From: Nitratireductor indicus C115
GTDB taxonomy: Bacteria; Pseudomonadota; Alphaproteobacteria; Rhizobiales; Rhizobiaceae
Assembly (NCBI RefSeq): GCF_000300515.1
Contig: NZ_AMSI01000005.1
Coordinates: 124,001-188,000, forward strand
Direction of reading: 5' to 3'
DNA: 64,000 nt
The translations under genes were made by a program, and so were the position numbers. Every line of letters begins with the position of its first letter. Positions within the stretch are counted from its first letter, which is position 1. This document shows, piece after piece, positions 18,589-26,879 of the stretch. The notes beneath the pieces were generated by a model that had not been told where the DNA came from, searched no databases, and saw only the letters and a list, made by a program, of their open reading frames with translations.

Positions 18589-20058
18589 TTATCGTGCGGC
18601 CGCCAGCAATGCGTCGCAATCGATATGCTCCTCGAGGCGCTCAGCAAGTGCGTCGAGCGCCTTCTCCACGCCGTCGCGGTAGGATGTCGTGCTGGACGAG
18701 ATACCGCGTTCGGCGAGAAAGCTTCTGCGAAACGCATCGGCGCTGAACAGACCATGGAGATAGGAGCCCCAGACGCGACCGTCACGCGAGGTCGCGCCGT
18801 CTGCTCTGTTTCCGATCATCGCGACGGGAGATGAGCAATCATCCCCTCGAGTATCGCCAATGTGGATTTCGTAGCCTTCGAGCGGCACGTCATATCGCGC
18901 TGAATGCGCGGTCACTTCCCTGACCGTCTTTTCAGATCGCATTACGGTTTCAACATCAAGGAAACCCAGACCGGGGACCTCACCCGCCGCCCCCTCGATT
19001 CCTTCCGGGTCGGATATCGAGCGTCCCAGCATCTGATAGCCGCCGCAGAGCCCGACAATGCCCGTGCCCTTGCTGCGAAGGGCGCGAAGATCGTCCTCCC
19101 AGCCCTGCACCCTCAAAAATGCGAGATCGGCGATGGTGGATTTCGTTCCAGGCAGTACGATCAGATCCGCGTCCGAAGGGAGCCGTCGGCCCGGCGGCAC
19201 GAAAACCACCTCCACTTCCGGCTCGGCTGCAAGCGGGTCGAGATCATCGAAATTGGCGATCCGCGACAACATGGGAACAACCACCTTCAACCTTGCCTGC
19301 CCGACAGGAGGCGTTCTTGCCAGTGTCACGGTGTCTTCCGCCGGCAAAGCTGCGACCTCCCGGAGCCACGGCACGACACCGAACGATCGCCAGCCGGTAA
19401 ACCTGCCGATAGCCTCAAGCCCCTCATCAAAAAGCGTGAGATCGCCCCGGAACTTGTTGATCAGATAGCCAACGATCATGGCCCTGTCGGCTTCATCAAG
19501 AATGCGGTGTGTGCCGGCGAGAGCAGCGATAACCCCACCCCGGTCGATATCGCCCACAAGGACGACCGGAACCTTCGCCCGTGTGGCAAATCCCATATTG
19601 GCGATATCGCGGTCACGCAGGTTGATTTCTGCGGGCGAGCCCGCGCCTTCGACAATGACCAGATCGGCATCGGCAGACAGGCGCGTGAAGGATTCCATTA
19701 CAGCATCGAGCAACCGTCCCTTGAGGGACTGATAGTCACGCGCAGCGGAAAAACCGAGCGGGCGCCCCTGCACCACGATCTGCGCGCCCGTGTCGCTCTC
19801 TGGCTTGATCAGCACCGGGTTCATGTCCACGCTGGGTTTCACGCTGCAGGCTTGCGCCTGGAGCCATTGTGCACGGCCGATCTCGCCCATTGTCACGCTA
19901 CCGGGAATGGACGCCACCGCCGCGTTGTTGGACATGTTCTGCGGCTTGAAGGGGCGCACGGCAATGCCCCGACGGTGGGCCACGCGGCAGAGACCGGCGA
20001 CGAGTACCGACTTGCCGACGTCGGAGCCCGTTCCCTGCAGCATAATGGCTCTCACCAT
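18589..20058 (-). CDS. cobQ: Cobyric acid synthase
   Basis: A 489-residue glutamine-dependent amidotransferase that amidates four side chains of adenosylcobyrinic acid a,c-diamide in the aerobic and anaerobic B12 pathways. N-terminal synthetase P-loop GTGSDVGKS at residues 9-17; C-terminal class I glutaminase with the nucleophile in GLCGGYQMLG and a final catalytic His region (GSYLHGLF). The frame opens upstream to 20262, but ATG 20058 with GGAAAG 8 bases before it gives the standard MVRAIMLQGTGSD start. No other cob gene is next to it, and the 142-base upstream gap is too short for a full cobalamin riboswitch. Confidence 0.96.
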   Translation of the reverse strand: MVRAIMLQGTGSDVGKSVLVAGLCRVAHRRGIAVRPFKPQNMSNNAAVASIPGSVTMGEIGRAQWLQAQACSVKPSVDMNPVLIKPESDTGAQIVVQGRPLGFSAARDYQSLKGRLLDAVMESFTRLSADADLVIVEGAGSPAEINLRDRDIANMGFATRAKVPVVLVGDIDRGGVIAALAGTHRILDEADRAMIVGYLINKFRGDLTLFDEGLEAIGRFTGWRSFGVVPWLREVAALPAEDTVTLARTPPVGQARLKVVVPMLSRIANFDDLDPLAAEPEVEVVFVPPGRRLPSDADLIVLPGTKSTIADLAFLRVQGWEDDLRALRSKGTGIVGLCGGYQMLGRSISDPEGIEGAAGEVPGLGFLDVETVMRSEKTVREVTAHSARYDVPLEGYEIHIGDTRGDDCSSPVAMIGNRADGATSRDGRVWGSYLHGLFSADAFRRSFLAERGISSSTTSYRDGVEKALDALAERLEEHIDCDALLAAAR

Positions 20059-20200
20059 GATGTTACTTTCCCTATTTTCGGCCTCGCGCCGACTTGTCTT
20101 TTTGCGGTGCACAGCGACTGTGCCGCGCCTCGCGTTGCGCTCCCCTTCCAATGCACTAAACTCCGGTTTCAGGGAAGGAATTCCATTTCGGGAGGACGTC

Positions 20201-21370
20201 ATGGATGCCACCGTTTCGCACGCGTCGGAGCAGTTCGAGCTGAATGCCGACCAGCGTGCCATTCAGGAAATGACCCAGAGTTTCGCGGCCGACCGCGTTG
20301 CCCCGTTCGCACTCGAATGGGACCGGGAGAAATATTTTCCGGCCGATGTGGTGCGCGAAACCGGGCCGCTCGGCTTCGGCGGCATCTATGTCCGCGACGA
20401 TGTGGGCGGATCGGCCCTCGGCCGACTCGATGCCGTTTTGATCTTCGAGGCACTGGCGGCAGCCTGCCCCGGCTTCTCGTCATTCATCTCCATCCACAAC
20501 ATGGCCGGCTGGATGATCGACACGTTCGGCAGCGAAGAGCAGCGCCAGCGCTTTCTGCCGAAGCTGACCTCTATGGAATGGCTGGCGAGCTACTGCCTGA
20601 CTGAACCCGGTTCCGGTTCGGACGCTGCGGCGCTGAGGGCCCGTGCGGTGAAATCCGGCGGCGACTATATCCTCAACGGCACCAAGCAATTCATCTCCGG
20701 CGCTGGCGACAACGACATCTATGTCGCGATGGTGCGTACCGGCGAGGACGGGCCGAAGGGCGTATCCACCATAGTCATCCCCAGGGATGCACCCGGCCTC
20801 TCTTTCGGGCCGGCCGAACAGAAGATGGGCTGGCACATGCAGCCCACCCGGCAGGTGATCTTCGAGGATTGCAAGGTGCCGGCAGAGAACCTGCTCTCCC
20901 GCGAAGGAGAAGGTTTTCGCATCGCCATGGCCGGCCTCGACGGCGGGCGGCTCAATATCGCCGCCTGCTCGCTCGGGGGGGCGCAGACAGCACTCGAAAA
21001 AGCCCTCACCTACACACAGGAACGCCAAGCCTTCGGCCAGGCGATCAACCGCTTCCAAGCCTTGCAGTTCAAGCTTGCAGACATGGAAACAGGGCTGCAG
21101 GCCTCGCGCATGATGCTCTACACGGCAGCCTCCAAGCTCGACGGCAAGACGGCCGATGCCTCCAAATGGTCCGCCATGGCCAAGCGCTTCGTGACCGACA
21201 CCTGCTTCGACATTGCCAACGACGCGCTGCAGCTTCATGGCGGTTACGGTTATCTGCATGAATACGGCATCGAGAAACTGGTGCGCGACCTGCGCGTTCA
21301 CCAGATTCTCGAAGGCACCAATGAAATCATGCGCGTGATCATCGCGCGTCATCTGGTGGGGCGGAGCTAG
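20201..21370 (+). CDS. Acyl-CoA dehydrogenase, isobutyryl-CoA dehydrogenase-like
   Basis: A 389-residue FAD flavoenzyme. Family motifs are seen: CLTEPGSGSDAAAL (substrate/FAD binding), QFISGAG, and the C-terminal QLHGGYGY and ILEGTNEIMR. The next gene encodes 3-hydroxyisobutyrate dehydrogenase, which points to the isobutyryl-CoA (valine) step rather than fatty acid oxidation. Start ATG 20201 follows GGAGG by 5 bases; the open frame upstream overlaps cobQ. Electrons pass to ETF. Contains a run of seven G within the gene, in frame. Confidence 0.9.
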   Translation: MDATVSHASEQFELNADQRAIQEMTQSFAADRVAPFALEWDREKYFPADVVRETGPLGFGGIYVRDDVGGSALGRLDAVLIFEALAAACPGFSSFISIHNMAGWMIDTFGSEEQRQRFLPKLTSMEWLASYCLTEPGSGSDAAALRARAVKSGGDYILNGTKQFISGAGDNDIYVAMVRTGEDGPKGVSTIVIPRDAPGLSFGPAEQKMGWHMQPTRQVIFEDCKVPAENLLSREGEGFRIAMAGLDGGRLNIAACSLGGAQTALEKALTYTQERQAFGQAINRFQALQFKLADMETGLQASRMMLYTAASKLDGKTADASKWSAMAKRFVTDTCFDIANDALQLHGGYGYLHEYGIEKLVRDLRVHQILEGTNEIMRVIIARHLVGRS

Positions 21371-21528
21371 CGGCATGCGCCCCGCCGGCCGCAAGGCCCT
21401 CTGCCTTGCCGTTTCCCGCATTTGTGCGAACCTCAGGCAAATTCACCTGATCCGCTAAATTCAGCAGCGCGCCAAAGGGAGAGCCCGCGCGCTGCCTCGC
21501 CTCTCAACTTTCCTGGAGGAACCCTAAA

Positions 21529-22473
21529 ATGGCGACCATTGCATTCATCGGCCTCGGCAATATGGGCAATCCCATGGCGGCCAACCTGGTCAAGGCCGGA
21601 CACACGATCCACGGCTTCGATCTCGTCACTGAAAATCTGGAAACCGCCGCACGCAATGGCGTCGTCGTCATGGCGAATGCCGAAGCTGCGGTGAAGGACG
21701 CGGATGTCGTCATCACCATGCTGCCGGCCGGCAAACATGTGCTTGGCGTCTACAAGGAGATCGCACCCAAGGCACGCAAGGGCACGCTCTTCATCGATTC
21801 GTCGACGATCGATGTCGATTCGGCCAAGGGAGCTCATGCGATCGCTGCCGAGCACAAGCTTCTTTCGGTGGATGCGCCAGTGTCCGGCGGTGTCGGCGGT
21901 GCGGAAGCTGGAACGCTGACCTTCATGGCCGGCGGAGCCGCCGCCGCCTTTGAAAAAGCACAGCCGATCCTGGAACCCATGGCTGGGCGCATCGTGCATT
22001 GCGGCGCCGATGGCGCGGGTCAGGCCGCCAAGATCTGCAACAACATGATCCTCGGCATTTCCATGATTGCCGTTGGCGAAGCCTTTGCACTGGGAGAAAA
22101 GCTCGGTCTGTCGCACCAGGCTCTTTTCGACGTGGCGTCCACTTCATCGGGACAATGCTGGTCGCTCACCACCTATTGTCCCGTGCCAGGGCCCGTTCCC
22201 ACCTCGCCGGCCAATCGCGACTACAAGCCAGGCTTTGCGGCGGGGCTAATGCTCAAGGACCTCCGTCTTGCCCAGGAAGCCGCCCAAAGCGCGGGGGCCG
22301 CAACACCGCTCGGCGCGGAGGCGACACAGCTCTATGCCCTCTTCAATGCCATGGGGCATGAGGGAACGGACTTCTCGGGCATCATCAACTTCCTGCGCGG
22401 GCAGGCTGGGCAAAAAAATAGAACGCCGGCAAAAAAAGATCGAAATTTATCTGCACTGCTAACTTCCCGGTAA
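21529..22473 (+). CDS. mmsB: 3-hydroxyisobutyrate dehydrogenase
   Basis: A 314-residue NAD-dependent enzyme of valine degradation: 3-hydroxyisobutyrate to methylmalonate semialdehyde. Rossmann motif GLGNMGNPM near the N-terminus, substrate-binding DAPVSGGVGGAEAGTL, and catalytic Lys in GQAAKICNNM. The body ends at GIINFLRG as in homologues, but the chain continues about 20 residues (GQKNRTPAKKDR...), a basic tail that is probably a local extension. Good GGAGG upstream of ATG 21529. Lies 158 bases after the acyl-CoA dehydrogenase. Confidence 0.93.
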   Translation: MATIAFIGLGNMGNPMAANLVKAGHTIHGFDLVTENLETAARNGVVVMANAEAAVKDADVVITMLPAGKHVLGVYKEIAPKARKGTLFIDSSTIDVDSAKGAHAIAAEHKLLSVDAPVSGGVGGAEAGTLTFMAGGAAAAFEKAQPILEPMAGRIVHCGADGAGQAAKICNNMILGISMIAVGEAFALGEKLGLSHQALFDVASTSSGQCWSLTTYCPVPGPVPTSPANRDYKPGFAAGLMLKDLRLAQEAAQSAGAATPLGAEATQLYALFNAMGHEGTDFSGIINFLRGQAGQKNRTPAKKDRNLSALLTSR

Positions 22474-22489
22474 CCATGCAGATTTAGAA

Positions 22490-22645
22490 CTGGTGTCGAG
22501 GCGGATTTGAAGCCTCCCCGATCCCGGATCAGGTCTCGCGTACCGGGCGGGAAGCTTTCGCAGCGTAAGAGTATCGCGAAAGTTCGGTTTGCGTAAAAGT
22601 AAAGCCGCGTCTCTTCCCGCCCGAAGATACGCGGTTTTTCTTTTT
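22490..22645 (+). ncRNA. Candidate structured small RNA ending in a strong terminator
   Basis: In the 369-base gap between mmsB and the MATE gene. Features on the + strand: a hairpin GAGGC (22498-22502) with GCCTC (22512-22516); CTTTCGC (22555-22561) pairing with GCGAAAG (22576-22582); an 11-base perfect long-range complement CGGGCGGGAAG (22544-22554) with CTTCCCGCCCG (22613-22623); and a 12-bp terminator stem 22605-22634 (one mismatch) followed by TTTTTCTTTTT. The 11-base complement overlaps the terminator 5' arm and loop, so two mutually exclusive folds are possible. A CCTCCCC stretch (anti-Shine-Dalgarno-like) lies in the first loop region. It may be a trans-acting sRNA or the mmsB 3' UTR. 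The rest of the gap shows nothing else. Confidence 0.5.
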
Positions 22646-22842
22646 AACGACGAAAAACCCTGGCGTGCCATGGGCTTGCAAACCGAAATACACTCCTTTT
22701 CGTCTCAGACACTTTTCATGGACCAATAGAATCTGTCTTGCCTGACACGGGCAAAACTATAAAAGCGAGCGTTCGCTGAAGGCATTCTCCTTCCGCGTGT
22801 TGCCGGCATTGCTCCAGCTGCCGCACTCAAGAGGTAGACGAC

Positions 22843-24252
22843 ATGACGATGTCTGCATCGGGCGGCCGCGGGCCGGCCGCTCCCTGGCTTGCCGAAATTC
22901 GGGCGACAGTGGCGCTCGCATGGCCGATGGTGCTGACCAATCTCGCCCAGATCGCCATGACGACCACGGATGTCATGATGATGGGCCGGCTCGGTCCAAC
23001 GGCACTTGCTGCCGGAACACTGGGGTATAATCTCTATTTCGCGCCGGTCATTTTCGGCCTCGGTCTTCTGTTGGCCGCCTCACCCATGATGGCGAGCGCA
23101 CTCGGACGCAAGCTCCATTCGCTTCGCGACGTGCGGCGCACGGTGCGCCAGGCGCTGTGGCTGGCCATAGCCGTTTCGATCCCGATCTGGCTGCTGCTCT
23201 GGCAGGCGGAGTTCTTTCTTCTGGCCATGGGACAGGAGCCGGAACTGGCGCGCACCGCGGCAAGCTATGTGCGCACGCTGCAATGGGCCTTGCTGCCGTT
23301 CTTCGGCTATGTGGTTCTGCGTTCCTTCATCTCGGCGCTGGAACGTCCGGGCTGGGCGCTCATCATCATGTTCGTGATGGTGGCCTTTAATGTGCTCGCC
23401 AACTGGTGCCTCATGTTCGGAAATCTTGGCTTTCCGGCACTAGGAGTTCCCGGCTCCGGCCTTGCCACGACCATTTCCAGCGCCCTCATGTTCGCCGGCC
23501 TGGCGCTGGTCGTTTCTGTCGAGCGTCAATTCAAACGCTATCAGCTGTTCGGCCGTTTCTGGCGACCGGACTGGCCGCGTTTTCGCGAGTTGCTGCGACT
23601 TGGCCTACCGATTGCCGGTGCCATGACGTTCGAGGTCACGATCTTCAACGCCGCGGCCCTTCTCATGGGATTGATCAGCGCCCCGGCGCTCGCCGCCCAT
23701 GCCATCGCTATCCAGATCGCGTCGATAAGCTTCATGGTGCCCATGGGCCTGAGCCAGGCGGCCACGGTTCGCGTGGGCCGGGCATTTGGCGCCAGAAGCG
23801 TCGATGGCATCCGGCGCGCAGGCTGGACAGCGTTCTGCATCGGCGTCGGGTTCATGGGCTTGATGGCCATCCTGATGGTGACTCTCCCGCGAACCCTGAT
23901 CAGCGGCTTCATCGATCTCGACCTGCCGGAAAATCAGCCTGTGATCGAACTGGCGATTTCCTTTCTGGCGCTTGCCGGCCTGTTTCAGATATTCGACGGC
24001 GCGCAGGCTGTGGCCGCCGGCATGCTGCGTGGGCTGCACGACACCAAGATCGCAATGATCTATTCGCTGCTCGGCTATTGGGGGATAGGCTTCACGCTCG
24101 GCGTCGTACTCGCCTTCCCGCTGAATTTCGGGGGTGTGGGCATGTGGATCGGGTTGGTGACGGGGCTCGCCGTCGTCTCCGTTTTGCTGGTCATCCGCTG
24201 GATGCGGCGCGACAGGCTGTTGCCCTGGGTCAGCCCGAACGCCCTGTTGTAA
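22843..24252 (+). CDS. MATE family multidrug/toxin efflux transporter
   Basis: A 469-residue inner-membrane protein with twelve hydrophobic segments and the NorM-type layout: N-terminal WPMVLTNLAQIAMTTTDVMMMGRLG is the usual MATE opening. Exports cationic compounds in exchange for Na+ or H+; substrate unknown. ATG at 22843 follows AGAGG by about 8 bases. Preceded by a structured RNA with a terminator 200 bases upstream. The 3' end overlaps the convergent J-domain-like gene by 23 bases. Confidence 0.92.
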   Translation: MTMSASGGRGPAAPWLAEIRATVALAWPMVLTNLAQIAMTTTDVMMMGRLGPTALAAGTLGYNLYFAPVIFGLGLLLAASPMMASALGRKLHSLRDVRRTVRQALWLAIAVSIPIWLLLWQAEFFLLAMGQEPELARTAASYVRTLQWALLPFFGYVVLRSFISALERPGWALIIMFVMVAFNVLANWCLMFGNLGFPALGVPGSGLATTISSALMFAGLALVVSVERQFKRYQLFGRFWRPDWPRFRELLRLGLPIAGAMTFEVTIFNAAALLMGLISAPALAAHAIAIQIASISFMVPMGLSQAATVRVGRAFGARSVDGIRRAGWTAFCIGVGFMGLMAILMVTLPRTLISGFIDLDLPENQPVIELAISFLALAGLFQIFDGAQAVAAGMLRGLHDTKIAMIYSLLGYWGIGFTLGVVLAFPLNFGGVGMWIGLVTGLAVVSVLLVIRWMRRDRLLPWVSPNALL

Positions 24253-24694
24253 CGCGGCTCCGTTTGGCCTCGTCGATCAGCATATTGGCGAGCTGCATGC
24301 GGATCATCGCAACGGCGCGCAGATGTGAGGGAACGCGGTCGGGATGGTTGCTGAAGGCGAAGTCCCGGCGCAAACGGTCGAGATTTTCAGGTTGCGCAGT
24401 GCCTGAAAGGCCCAGCTCCCGGGCGATCTCATCGGGATCGGTGGAAGGCACCTTCTCTTCCTCAGGCTTTGCGGCGCCCGAGACCTGCGGTTTGCGCGCC
24501 TTTTGATTGGCCTCGTATTCGGCCTGCGCGCGCCGATCGGAAAAATTGATGCGCCCCGAGTGCAATTCATCGGCGACGGAAAGATAATCGAGCGACACCG
24601 TGCGGGCGGCGGCCTCTTCGGCCTCCTCGCTGATAAGCTCATCCAGGAAGGACGCGAAATCACGATTTGCGCCGCCGGCCATGCCTCTTCCCAC
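24230..24694 (-). CDS. Hypothetical protein with C-terminal J-domain-like segment
   Basis: A 154-residue protein. The first 90 residues are acidic and charged without a recognised domain; residues about 105-150 contain LRRDFAFSNHPDRVP and a following helix rich in Ala/Leu, which matches helix II, the HPD tripeptide and helix III of a DnaJ J-domain, though helix I is weak. It may stimulate a DnaK-type chaperone. Start is a GTG at 24694, with an ATG 4 codons in as alternative. Overlaps the end of the MATE gene, convergent. Confidence 0.65.
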   Translation of the reverse strand: MGRGMAGGANRDFASFLDELISEEAEEAAARTVSLDYLSVADELHSGRINFSDRRAQAEYEANQKARKPQVSGAAKPEEEKVPSTDPDEIARELGLSGTAQPENLDRLRRDFAFSNHPDRVPSHLRAVAMIRMQLANMLIDEAKRSRVTTGRSG

Positions 24695-24899
24695 GTTGGA
24701 TCTCTTTATCCGTCATCCGTCGTTTCGGAGCTAATACTTAGCCGGGGTCAGTTAAGAAACATCTGCCGCAGCCGGTTCCATTTGAAACAACGGCACTCTC
24801 TCGCCAATTGCGACATAATACATGCAGACTTTGCCATCACCATAGTGCGATTCGCTCGCACCGCTCAGTGCGGCCGGGCAGAGGTTGGAGGAAACCGAG

Positions 24900-25925
24900 A
24901 TGAGATCAGCAGCAATTGCCGCCGTCATGCTTGGAATACTGCAGGGACCCGCTCTTGCAGAAGATGCCTATCTCGATGACCGGTCTTCCCCGGAAGCGCT
25001 CCTGCAATCGCTCTACAATGCAATCAACCGCAAGGAATATGCGCGCGCCTACGACTATTTCGCCACACCTCCGGCCAAAGACCTTGAAGCCTATCAAAAA
25101 GGATATGAGGACACGCAGAATGTTGGCGTGATCACCGGGACACCCACTGCCGAGGGGGCCGCTGGCAGCACTTATTACCAGATACCGGTTGCGATCCGCG
25201 CCACGGCGACAGACGGAAGCGAACGGGTGTTTTCCGGTTGCTACACGCTGCGCCTTTCCAACCCGCAGGTTCAGGGCTCGCCCTACAAGCCCCTGCACAT
25301 CGAAAAGGCGAGCATGAAGGCCGCCGAAGGCGAACTGACCGATGTTTTGCCTGCGCAATGCGGAGATGGCGGCGAGCCGGCTGCTGCCGACACGGTGCTC
25401 GCAGCTGCAAAAGCTCTCTTCAAGGCCGTCTATGCCAATAGCTGCACCCTGCCCGCCGAAGACATGGAGCAGCCGCAAAGCTATGCTGTGCCCTTCAACT
25501 ATTCATACGACAGCGAGGATACGCCCAAACGCGAGGCGCGGCTCTTCCGCTTCTACTGCGACCGGGGTGCCTATAACGAAATGCATGTCTATCTTCTGGC
25601 CAATGAGGAAGGCGGCGTGTCCATAGTCGACTTCGCGACGCCGGAGCTCGACGTTCAATATGAAGACGGCAACTCGGACGGCAAGGTCGAGGATATGCGT
25701 ATCATCGGTTACACCGCCCAGGACCAGCTCGTGAATTCGGATTTCGATCTCGACACGCTGACCATCACCTCCCATGCCAAATGGCGCGGTGTGGGCGATG
25801 CCTCATCCTCGGGTATGTGGATTTTCCGCGAAGGTCGCTTCACGCTCGTGAAATACGAGGTGGACGCTTCCTATAATGGCGAGATCGATCCCGTGACCGT
25901 TCTGGATTACCATACTGGCCCATGA
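24900..25925 (+). CDS. Secreted DUF1176 domain protein
   Basis: A 341-residue protein with a signal peptide cleaved after ALA-EDA (residues 1-21). The C-terminal half contains the DUF1176-like segments (NSCTLPAEDM, RLFRFYCDRGAYNE, SGMWIFREGRFTLVKYE); the N-terminal half (about 25-150) looks like a separate NTF2-like or alpha-beta region (YNAINRKEYARAYDYF). Conserved in Rhizobiales; no known function. ATG 24900 is 9 bases after GGAGG; an upstream TTG would start inside the ribosome site. Stands alone, 57 bases from the convergent hydrolase. Confidence 0.7.
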   Translation: MRSAAIAAVMLGILQGPALAEDAYLDDRSSPEALLQSLYNAINRKEYARAYDYFATPPAKDLEAYQKGYEDTQNVGVITGTPTAEGAAGSTYYQIPVAIRATATDGSERVFSGCYTLRLSNPQVQGSPYKPLHIEKASMKAAEGELTDVLPAQCGDGGEPAAADTVLAAAKALFKAVYANSCTLPAEDMEQPQSYAVPFNYSYDSEDTPKREARLFRFYCDRGAYNEMHVYLLANEEGGVSIVDFATPELDVQYEDGNSDGKVEDMRIIGYTAQDQLVNSDFDLDTLTITSHAKWRGVGDASSSGMWIFREGRFTLVKYEVDASYNGEIDPVTVLDYHTGP

Positions 25926-25982
25926 CACTTCGCGGCATGATTCCGAATCTCATCGCAAAAGTCTGATTTCAAAGCGAAACCA

Positions 25983-26879
25983 TCAGCGAGACGATAGCAT
26001 CCAGTTGATCGTCTCGCGCCAGTCGGTCATGCGGATCGGGGTGCCGTGAGTGCCTGTTTCGAAACGGACAAAGCGCACGGGATAACCCGGAGCGGCGGCG
26101 CGGATTTTTCTGAAGAAGGCTTCCTGCCGCTCGACCGGAAAGACCGTATCGCGGCTGCCATGCCCAAAGAACACCGGAATGCGTGCCGCGAAACCTGGGC
26201 TTTTCAAAAAGCGTTCATGCCACATGGCCCCCAAAAGCATCAGTCCCGCGAGATGACGCGAACTCGCCTTGCCATCGGCAAGCGCCCAGCAGACAGCGCC
26301 TCCCATGGATCCGCAAGCGACCACGATGCGCGCGGCAGGCGAGGCTTTTGCATAGTGTTCGATCAGGGCGGCAATCTCGCCGGCCCCCTTCTGCGAAAAA
26401 TCTGAGAAATCCGGCGAAAGATACAATCCGCCGCTTTTGACCACCAGATTCTTGATGCGGTTGAAATTGCCGCCGAAGGTGAAGTCGTCAACGCCCTGTC
26501 TTCGATTCCCTCCCTTTCCGTGCAGGTAAATGACGATGACCCGAGCGCCTTCGGTGCGGCCGACCGCGAAATGGCGCACGATACCGACGCGCCCCCTGAG
26601 AGCGAGGTCCTTCTGCGCGGCACGAACTCCCGTGTCCACATATTGCCCATGCGCTCGCCGCTCCGGCACCGCGTCGCGCCCATTGATATCGCGCATCTCG
26701 CGATAGTCGATCACGCGCCGCGCGCCACCATCGCTCGCTTCTATGGTCTTCGGATAGGCAAACAGCCGGTCCTTATGATGTTCCAGCTCCAGCGCATGCG
26801 CAGAAACACCGGCCAAGGGTTCGATCAAGAGAAGCAGCACCCTGAAAAACCAACGTCTTATCAGGACAAGCACAGTCAT
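25983..26879 (-). CDS. Secreted or membrane-anchored alpha/beta hydrolase
   Basis: A 298-residue protein: an N-terminal basic and hydrophobic stretch (VLIRRWFFRVLLLLIEPLAG) that acts as an uncleaved anchor or signal peptide, then an alpha/beta-hydrolase body with YLHGKGGN as the oxyanion strand, the nucleophile elbow CGSMGG, and candidate Asp (HGSRDTVF) and His (TGTHGTP). It is the last gene of the MoxR/CoxE/XdhC/MocA run and overlaps mocA by 4 bases (ATGA), so translation is coupled. Its link to molybdenum enzyme maturation is unexplained. Phospholipase/carboxylesterase-like; substrate unknown. Confidence 0.75.
   Translation of the reverse strand: MTVLVLIRRWFFRVLLLLIEPLAGVSAHALELEHHKDRLFAYPKTIEASDGGARRVIDYREMRDINGRDAVPERRAHGQYVDTGVRAAQKDLALRGRVGIVRHFAVGRTEGARVIVIYLHGKGGNRRQGVDDFTFGGNFNRIKNLVVKSGGLYLSPDFSDFSQKGAGEIAALIEHYAKASPAARIVVACGSMGGAVCWALADGKASSRHLAGLMLLGAMWHERFLKSPGFAARIPVFFGHGSRDTVFPVERQEAFFRKIRAAAPGYPVRFVRFETGTHGTPIRMTDWRETINWMLSSR

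Noticed and set aside
20059-20200. Cobalamin riboswitch upstream of cobQ
   Set aside because: The gap is only 142 bases and lacks the conserved B12-box.
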